Origin: an uncultured Lachnospiraceae bacterium
GTDB lineage: Bacteria > Bacillota > Clostridia > Lachnospirales > Lachnospiraceae
DNA length: 47,224 nucleotides
Direction: 5' to 3'
NCBI GenBank assembly: GCA_910585715.1
Contig: CAJUEX010000023.1
Location: 1 to 47,224 of the forward strand
The notes under the pieces were generated by a model. That model saw only the letters and a list, made by a program, of their open reading frames with translations, had not been told where the DNA came from and searched no databases. Shown piece by piece: positions 42,727 through 47,224 of the stretch; position 1 is the first letter of the stretch, and every line of letters starts with the position of its first letter. The position numbers and the translations under genes were made by a program.

Positions 42727-43815
42727 TTAATATTCAAAGCTTTCCATATATTTCATATATTTCACTACCATTAAGGCAATTTTAAATGTAATGGCATCTT
42801 CAAACACTCTTAAATCCAGTCCCGTACTCTTTTGCAGTTTGTCCAGACGGTATACAAGAGTGTTTCTGTGAATAAACAACTGTCTGGATGTTTCGGACAC
42901 ATTCAGGCTGTTTTCGAAAAATTTGTGAATGGTCATAATCGTCTCGTCATCAAAATCATCCGGACTTTTAGCGCCAAAAATCTCCCTTATGAACATCTTG
43001 CACAGCGGAATGGGAAGCTGATAAATCAGACGACCGATTCCAAGCTCGCTATAGGCAATGATACTTCTTTCGCTAAAAAATATCTTGCCAACGTCCAAGG
43101 CCATTTTAGCCTCTTTATAAGACCTGCTCACTTCTTTTATCTCATTTACTACATTACCATAAGCAACATGTACTTTTAAAGCACCTTCTTTTTCCAGCAT
43201 TTCCAATATTAGCTTAGCTGTTTTTTCTATTTCATCATCGGTTCCTTCTTCTGTTAATTCTTTTACCACAATTACGTTATTTTCGTCTACCGCAGTAACA
43301 AAATCCTTTCCCGTCTGGGTCAGGCTGCTGCCCAGGAGTTCTACCAGATTTTTCTCTTTATTCTGGTCTGACTCTATAATAATGACAGTACGCTTTGCCT
43401 CTGTTGCAATGCGAAGCTTTTTGGAACGGCTGTAAATATCTACAAGCAGAAGATTATCAAGCAGCAGGTTCTTTATAAAATTGTCCTTATCAAAACGTTC
43501 CTTATATGCAATTAAAAGATTCTGAATTTGAAATGCTGCCATCTTGCCAATCATATATACATCTTCACTGGCTCCGATTGCCACAAGCACATATTCTACA
43601 ATCTGTTCGTCATAAATTTTAAAAAACTGATACTTAGATACCTCCTGGCTGTCCGCCGGAGATTTGACAAAATCCGATACCGCCAGAGCATATCCCTTTT
43701 CCTCTTCCAATGTGGTTGCAACATCATTTCCTTCAATATCTACAACAGCAAAATCCACTCTGGAAATTCCCTTTAATCCCGTAATCGTGTTTTGTAGAAT
43801 TTGATTGGAAATCAT
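42727..43815 (-). CDS. CdaR/PucR-type transcriptional regulator
   Basis: The protein of about 362 residues has an N-terminal sugar-diacid recognition-like domain (ILQNTITGLKGISRVDFAVV), a middle GGDEF-like region (VHVAYGNVVNEIKEVSRSYK with EAKMALDVGK) and a C-terminal PucR helix-turn-helix (SLNVSETSRQLFIHRNTLVYRLDKLQ). I chose the second of two adjacent ATGs (43815) because AAGGGG is then 7 bases away. It lies only 17 bases upstream of ftsE, so it may be co-transcribed, or its target may be elsewhere (for example sugar-acid genes outside the window). There is no evidence that it controls ftsEX. Confidence 0.85.
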   Translation of the reverse strand: MISNQILQNTITGLKGISRVDFAVVDIEGNDVATTLEEEKGYALAVSDFVKSPADSQEVSKYQFFKIYDEQIVEYVLVAIGASEDVYMIGKMAAFQIQNLLIAYKERFDKDNFIKNLLLDNLLLVDIYSRSKKLRIATEAKRTVIIIESDQNKEKNLVELLGSSLTQTGKDFVTAVDENNVIVVKELTEEGTDDEIEKTAKLILEMLEKEGALKVHVAYGNVVNEIKEVSRSYKEAKMALDVGKIFFSERSIIAYSELGIGRLIYQLPIPLCKMFIREIFGAKSPDDFDDETIMTIHKFFENSLNVSETSRQLFIHRNTLVYRLDKLQKSTGLDLRVFEDAITFKIALMVVKYMKYMESFEY

Positions 43816-44088
43816 CATACCACCCCTTCTCTTAAACAAATTTCACAACATCTGCAAATGCAGACTATTATTTCTACCCATTTCATTTTATTTTAATATA
43901 AAATCACAAAAAAATCCACCGATTTTCTGTATTTTTTTATGCAATATATATGTTTTTCACAGAATTTTCATATTGTTAACTTATGTACAACCCTTATGAC
44001 TTATTACAAAATAGTCTTGTAACGCGCCCCATCCCACTTAAGTACCTTCATTCTCTCAATGGCATATATTATAAAAAAAGGATTTTTT

Positions 44089-44829
44089 ATGGAAATTTAT
44101 ACAGTAACTCCGGGGGATACCGTTGATTCCATAGCTCTTTCCTTCGGCATTCCCGTAGATTCCATTATTTATAATAATCAGATTCCATATCCTTACCGTC
44201 TTGCAATCGGCCAGGCGCTTCTGCTGTCAACAGGGGCAAATGCTATGGAACGCCAGACTGTCTATGTAAACGGATATGCGTATCCATTTATAAGCCCTTA
44301 TGTTTTAGAAGAGAGTCTTCCTTATTTATCAGATTTATCCATTTTTTCTTATGGATTTACTACAGAAGGAAATTTGATTCCCCCCCTTTTGGATGACGGC
44401 TGGATGATTGAGCTGGCAGAGAATTTTTCTGCCAGACCCATTCTAACCCTGACGCCATTCGGTCCTGACGGACGTTTCAACAATAATTTAATTGCTGCCA
44501 TCGTAAATAATCCTGCTGCACAGGAAAATCTCATTGACCAGCTTGTTTTTACCGTGCAGGCAAAAGGCTTTCGGGGAGTGGATATTGATTTTGAATTTAT
44601 CCTTCCTGAAGATAAGATTCCGTTTGCAGAATTTGTGACAAATGTAAGAAATGCAATGAGCCCTTTCGGTTATCCGGTTTCCGTGGCACTTGCTCCAAAA
44701 ACCTCCGACAGCCAGACCGGGCTTTTGTATGAAGGGAAAGATTATGGACTGCTTGGGCAGGCGGCGGATAATGTGCTGCTTATGACGTATGAGTGGGGGT
44801 ATACATTTGTACGATTAAGTCGTATATAA
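44089..44829 (+). pseudogene. Truncated LysM-GH18 spore cortex hydrolase-like protein (SleL/YaaH type)
   Basis: The frame begins at the ATG at 44089 behind AAAAAGGATTTTTT and has a LysM domain (EIYTVTPGDTVDSIALSFG). A GH18 domain follows with LSIFSYGFTTEGNL, the catalytic-type GVDIDFEFILPEDK and VSVALAPKTSD. It stops in LLMTYEWGYT followed by seven unrelated residues (FVRLSRI). Intact family members continue past this point for well over 100 residues, finishing the barrel. The break near 44805 coincides with the change to mobile-element-like DNA. The product would be about 246 residues and most likely inactive. Confidence 0.85.
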
Positions 44830-44941
44830 ATTTATTGCAAATGCTTCAACAATCACAGCGATAAATGCAAGTTCCATTCCATTTATCATCTCTACATTTT
44901 TTTGTAAATTGTCTATGACATTTGGCATAAAAGTCACAAGC

Positions 44942-45148
44942 CTATCTAGATGTTTCCTCTACTTCTTCTGCAAATTGCTTCATCATTTTAGACAACTGGC
45001 CTGACTGACTTACACCCGCCTTTTCACAAGCTTCCGCAAATTGTTCTACAACTTCCTTTCTGAGTTTATAGGACTTGCTCATGAAGCCGGCTTTCTTCTC
45101 ATACTTCTTGGTTGCAATGGTTTGAGCCTTTGGATTACCTATTGGCAT
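44942..45148 (-). CDS. Small ribbon-helix-helix-like DNA-binding protein
   Basis: The 68-residue protein has a basic N-terminal arm (MPIGNPKAQTIATKKYEKKA) and then SYKLRKEVVEQFAEACEKAG, VSQSGQLSKMMKQFAEEVEE, a strand-helix-helix layout like Arc/CopG-type repressors. The start at 45148 has AGGAGG 6-7 bases upstream, whereas the ATG at 45154 directly abuts it. The promoter has a palindrome between -35 and -10, fitting autoregulation. Such proteins occur on plasmids and conjugative elements for copy or transfer control. The family call is by eye. Confidence 0.7.
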   Translation of the reverse strand: MPIGNPKAQTIATKKYEKKAGFMSKSYKLRKEVVEQFAEACEKAGVSQSGQLSKMMKQFAEEVEETSR

Positions 45149-45171
45149 TTTCATCCCTCCTTCATGTTTTT

Positions 45172-45200
45172 ATTGTGGCATATGGTGCACCATGCGTCAA
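45172..45200 (-). promoter_or_regulatory. Promoter with internal 12-bp palindromic operator for the RHH-like gene
   Basis: On the minus strand, TTGACG (45195-45200), a 17-bp spacer and CACAAT (45172-45177). The spacer contains the perfect palindrome ATGGTGCACCAT (45182-45193), ideally placed for a repressor to block RNA polymerase. Confidence 0.65.
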
Positions 45201-45277
45201 CTTGTTTTTTATATTACTTAAGATTTTTCTTTGTTAAAAAGCTTATTTTTTTGTCGATATTTGTATATCGTTTTAGC

Positions 45278-45306
45278 TTTACTAAAATGCTCTCATATTG
45301 TATTAT
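45278..45306 (+). promoter_or_regulatory. Possible promoter of a small plus-strand RNA
   Basis: TTTACT (45278-45283), 17-bp spacer and TATTAT (45301-45306). The region is AT-rich, so a chance match is possible. Confidence 0.35.
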
Positions 45307-45312
45307 AGCCTA

Positions 45313-45390
45313 GGGAAAATTGCATAAGTTTTTTTACATAACAGCAGCAGACAGCTTTTAGCTTGAGGCTGCTGTTTTATTTTTTTGAAA
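45313..45390 (+). ncRNA. Candidate small RNA ending in a strong terminator
   Basis: About 75 bases would be made between the promoter-like sequence and the terminator formed by AACAGCAGC/GCTGCTGTT (45341-45349 with 45368-45376), which is followed by TTATTTTTTTG. There is no coding frame. It is divergent from the RHH-like gene and could control the element (inference). The rest of 45160-45509 holds no gene; TCTACAGAC occurs twice in tandem at 45455-45472. Confidence 0.35.
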
Positions 45391-45509
45391 ATATTTTATT
45401 GGGAATATTTTCTCATGCCCTTTTATTCCATTTCCGGATTGCTTTTTTCGTTTGTCTACAGACTCTACAGACGTTTATAATTTTCCTTTTCTATTCATCT
45501 TCACCTCTA

Positions 45510-45656
45510 CTATTTTCCTACTACTTGTACTAAATTAATAAATTCCTCCGCCTGTATCTGCCCGGTTTCCAAATTCTTTGCCATTTCAAAGGTAGTCTCC
45601 ACCTTCCGTACCTGTGCCATCTTCTCTTTGCCGGAAAAGGCCGCTATTCCTAACAT
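45510..45656 (-). CDS. Small hypothetical protein, SHOCT-like tail
   Basis: The 48-residue frame (MLGIAAFSGKEKMAQVRKVE and on) ends with EMAKNLETGQIQAEEFINLV, vaguely like short oligomerisation (SHOCT) tails. Its ATG overlaps the stop of the upstream 31-residue frame by 7 bases, so expression could depend on coupling. Alternatively the two frames are one ancestral gene split by a frameshift. Confidence 0.45.
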   Translation of the reverse strand: MLGIAAFSGKEKMAQVRKVETTFEMAKNLETGQIQAEEFINLVQVVGK

Positions 45657-45745
45657 ATATTCGCTATCAGGTATAATCTTCCTTCTATGGCTGCTATAAC
45701 AGTAATTAAACATATAATTGATATTGTGCCGTATAGCTTGCTCAT
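45650..45745 (-). CDS. 31-residue hydrophobic small protein
   Basis: MSKLYGTISIICLITVIAAI followed by EGRLYLIANIC starts at an ATG with AAAGGA about 6 bases upstream. It is a single membrane-spanning peptide by composition. It overlaps the next frame (45656). Confidence 0.5.
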   Translation of the reverse strand: MSKLYGTISIICLITVIAAIEGRLYLIANIC

Positions 45746-45766
45746 GGCTTGTCCTTTCTACCGGCT

Positions 45767-45946
45767 TTATGCCGGTGGCTCTTCTTTTCCTTCCCGGCTT
45801 TGGATATACCGGCGAAATTCTTCATTTATTACTATTTGAGATACTCGGTCTATAATCTTTTGTATTTCCGCCGGGTCATGAGTTATGTAATCATCATGTA
45901 CGGTAATATGGCAGAGCCCATTGTAGTAATCCCTAATTACAGCCAT
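45767..45946 (-). CDS. Small hypothetical protein of the inserted element
   Basis: The 59-residue product starts MAVIRDYYNGLCHITVHDDY and contains HDPAEIQKIIDRVSQIVINE and a charged tail (GKEEPPA). A perfect AGGAGG lies 7 bases before the ATG at 45946, so it is well translated; the longer frame to 46015 is unnecessary. The function is unknown. It is the first of a small minus-strand operon with the two frames below it. Confidence 0.65.
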   Translation of the reverse strand: MAVIRDYYNGLCHITVHDDYITHDPAEIQKIIDRVSQIVINEEFRRYIQSREGKEEPPA

Positions 45947-46103
45947 GCGAATACCTCCTTCTTTACAGATTATTTTTATAGATTGTACAATATTACACTT
46001 TTCGAGTTTATTCACCGTTTGTCATTGCCACCTGCATTTATATCATTTATAATCTCCTATGGGTGTTGCCGCACCTAATATGTGTGAAAGGAGACAAGTA
46101 TCT

Positions 46104-46373
46104 ATGACTGATATATTGGCCAGAGCCATTAACAGTATTGTTGAAGAACAATTGTCGCTAAACGAAGATATGATAAAGCAAAATCTGCTTGCTGAAATTG
46201 CAGAAACAGATAACTATGAATTGATTATGACAAAACTGGTTAGAAACTCGTTACATCTATCAGTAAACATATCCGCTCAAATCATTATTGATATGCTAAT
46301 CAACTCAAACATTATTGCCCCTGCGCCAGATGAAGATTTGAGACGCATTCTTTTATCCGTCGTAAAAGACTAA
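46104..46373 (+). CDS. Small hypothetical helical protein
   Basis: The 89-residue product starts MTDILARAINSIVEEQLSLN and is all-helical by composition. AAAGGAG lies 10 bases upstream of the ATG at 46104. The function is not recognised. Its 3' end overlaps the convergent minus-strand frame by 62 bp, which is unusual, so one of the two may not be expressed. Confidence 0.5.
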   Translation: MTDILARAINSIVEEQLSLNEDMIKQNLLAEIAETDNYELIMTKLVRNSLHLSVNISAQIIIDMLINSNIIAPAPDEDLRRILLSVVKD

Positions 46374-46545
46374 TATCCTTATCTTTTTTAAGGACACCTT
46401 CGATTCGCTTCAAAGTTTCATTAATGCTTTGGAGCGTTTCTTCTGTCTTTTTTCCATCTTCTTGCCTGATACATTTCAGCCAGCTACCCCACAAAATGCT
46501 ACTGAAACTTTTGAAGTAACTCATTTGCTCGTAAAATAAGTTCAT
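46312..46545 (-). CDS. Small coiled-coil hypothetical protein
   Basis: The 77-residue product starts MNLFYEQMSYFKSFSSILWG, with a central coiled coil (EETLQSINETLKRIEGVLKK). AGAGAG lies just upstream of the ATG. The function is unknown. It overlaps the plus-strand frame 46104-46373 tail to tail. Confidence 0.45.
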   Translation of the reverse strand: MNLFYEQMSYFKSFSSILWGSWLKCIRQEDGKKTEETLQSINETLKRIEGVLKKDKDISLLRRIKECVSNLHLAQGQ

Positions 46546-46779
46546 ACTTCTCTCTTTAAATTTGGTTTACAATTGTTGGCATCTGGTTCCTACATTGAAA
46601 GTGTCAAAAGCTCTTGATACAACTCCCGCTTATTTCATGGGATGGGAAAAGGAAAACTGAAATTTAAACAATTTTTATAAAGTAAACCTGGGAATACAGT
46701 AAGAATTGCATGACATATTGTTTTATTTCTTCTAATATGATAATATTTTACAAATACTTAAAGAAATGAGGATTAACTA

Positions 46780-46972
46780 ATGATTAATTTTTCAAATGGA
46801 GCCGTATTCAAAGATTCAGTATTTCAGTGTTCAGACTCCCGGATTCGCAGAATTTGTTCCGGATTGCGAATTGGAAATGTTTTTTAATAATGGTTTTGTA
46901 GCAAAATTTGAATTTAAAGGTAACTGCGATATCATATCCATAGGAAAAACAATATCCAAATTTGTATTATAA
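46780..46972 (+). pseudogene. PH-domain (bPH-like) gene with internal deletion
   Basis: A GAGG site 8 bases upstream leads into MINFSNGAVFK, the usual beginning of a family of about 125-residue bacterial PH-domain proteins. The frame then ends early at 46887. In the next frame (46796-46972) PYSKIQYFSVQT and AKFEFKGNCDI through KFVL* match the usual C-terminal half. The same bases near 46800 encode both GAVFK and PYSK, as expected if a deletion joined two short matching sequences and removed the middle. Confidence 0.65.
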
Positions 46973-47044
46973 TAATTGAAAGGTGCAAATTTATATCTTT
47001 ACTATGCCCTAATACCTTAATAAAAATCTTTCGGGGAAAACATA

Positions 47045-47073
47045 TTGAAATTAAGAATTGCATATGCTATAAT
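47045..47073 (+). promoter_or_regulatory. Strong sigma-A promoter of a small RNA
   Basis: TTGAAA (47045-47050), 17-bp spacer and perfect TATAAT (47068-47073), the best promoter match in the right part of the window. No coding frame follows. Confidence 0.8.
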
Positions 47074-47079
47074 GTCGTT

Positions 47080-47168
47080 AGACAAAAAGCAATGATAAGT
47101 CCATCTGGACAAAGAACGAACCCCCGGTTGTACCGTGAATACTTCCGGGGGTTCTTCTTTTCTTTTTA
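47080..47168 (+). ncRNA. Candidate type I antitoxin RNA
   Basis: A transcript of about 85 bases from the strong promoter would end at the 10-bp terminator GAACCCCCGG/CCGGGGGTTC (47118-47127, 47145-47154) with a T-rich tail. It points toward a minus-strand frame ending at 47191 and would overlap that gene's mRNA 3' end, as in TxpA/RatA-type systems. Confidence 0.6.
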
Positions 47169-47190
47169 TAGTGGCAAAGCACCCACCAGG

Positions 47191-47224
47191 CTATTTGTTG
47201 TCCTTTCGGTCACCGTCTAGCCAT
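47191..47224 (-). CDS. C-terminal end of a putative small holin-like toxin (truncated by window)
   Basis: The minus-strand frame entering from the window edge ends WLDGDRKDNK-stop. A short charged, Lys-rich tail like this is typical after the single helix of small holin-like toxins. Only ten residues are visible, so the call rests mainly on the convergent RNA beside it. Confidence 0.35.
   Translation of the reverse strand, partial: WLDGDRKDNK

Larger units (their letters stand above)
44805..47224. mobile_element. Left end of an inserted element (partial)
   Basis: The GH18 frame is broken here, gene density and style change, and only small ORFs, a ribbon-helix-helix-like regulator, a deleted PH-domain gene and a probable type I toxin-antitoxin locus follow. 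No integrase, transposase or right junction is in the window, so class and full extent are unknown. TACGA-TTAAG-TCGTA at 44811-44825 is a short inverted repeat just inside the junction and may belong to the recombination site. Confidence 0.6.

Noticed and set aside
44063..44071. CATATATTA as a sigma-E/K -10 for the LysM-GH18 gene
   Set aside because: The predicted transcription start would fall on the ribosome binding site and no matching -35 is seen.
44815..44938. Minus-strand frame starting MPNVIDNLQKN at the insertion junction
   Set aside because: It is 40 residues, hydrophobic at the end and in the right place, but has no ribosome binding site or recognisable homology.
45455..45472. Tandem TCTACAGAC copies as plasmid iterons
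   Set aside because: There are only two copies, no replication gene nearby, and the motif is short enough to arise by chance.
1..47224. tRNA or rRNA genes
   Set aside because: I saw no cloverleaf-type T-loop (GGTTCGAATCC-like) or rRNA sequence on either strand by eye.

Overview
The window looks like chromosomal DNA of a spore-forming Clostridia bacterium, most likely Lachnospiraceae (inference). The reasons are moderate-to-low GC, strong AGGAGG-type ribosome binding sites, frequent TTG/GTG starts, a CIRCE-controlled hrcA-grpE-dnaK-dnaJ operon, spoIID with a spoIIQ-like partner, clostridial pyrC-pyrK-pyrD order, and BspA-like and DUF6273-like surface proteins. Almost every gene from 161 to 43815 is on the minus strand; the plsC-like gene at 25840 is the main exception.

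Layout. 1-69 is the tail of a plus-strand gene. 161-4552 holds thiI, a NifS-type cysteine desulfurase, rsmE and prmA (tRNA sulfur and RNA/ribosome modification). 4767-7085 is a large polytopic membrane protein, probably a GT-C glycosyltransferase. 7303-14330 is a surface-protein cluster: two tandem DUF6273-like paralogs with chitobiase-like and Ig-like domains, then a BspA-like protein with 29-residue repeats. 14614-19721 is the heat-shock operon, with promoter and CIRCE in front of hrcA. 20252-24944 holds an iron alcohol dehydrogenase and the pyrimidine genes. 25141-30702 holds a PrcB-like lipoprotein, an acyltransferase, and an envelope operon of a GH9-like lipoprotein, ddl and murF. 31059-34322 holds a SpoIIQ-like protein, SpoIID and an EF-hand-loop protein. 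34605-43815 holds an aconitase-family hydratase, a GT14 glycosyltransferase, a CtpA-type protease, a PcsB/EnvC-like M23 protein, ftsX, ftsE and a CdaR/PucR regulator.

At 44089 a LysM-GH18 (spore cortex hydrolase-like) gene begins on the plus strand. It breaks off in mid-domain near 44805. The DNA from there to the end looks foreign: small ORFs with excellent ribosome binding sites, a ribbon-helix-helix-like repressor with a palindromic operator inside its own promoter, a PH-domain gene collapsed by an apparent microhomology deletion, and a probable type I toxin-antitoxin locus cut by the window end. I read this as the left end of an integrated element that continues outside the window.

The most unusual feature is a family of long hairpin elements in intergenic DNA (R1 19904-20051, R2 30825-31036, R3 32934-33146, R4 37153-37299) with decayed relatives at 23447, 25680, 26601 and 37339. 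Each has arms of 35-56 bp that are perfectly or almost perfectly complementary around a conserved structured core of about 75-102 bp. Between R2 and R3 the core is nearly identical while the middle of each arm differs completely, yet stays perfectly self-complementary. I know of no described family that fits. All coordinates and comparisons were made by eye, without database searches.
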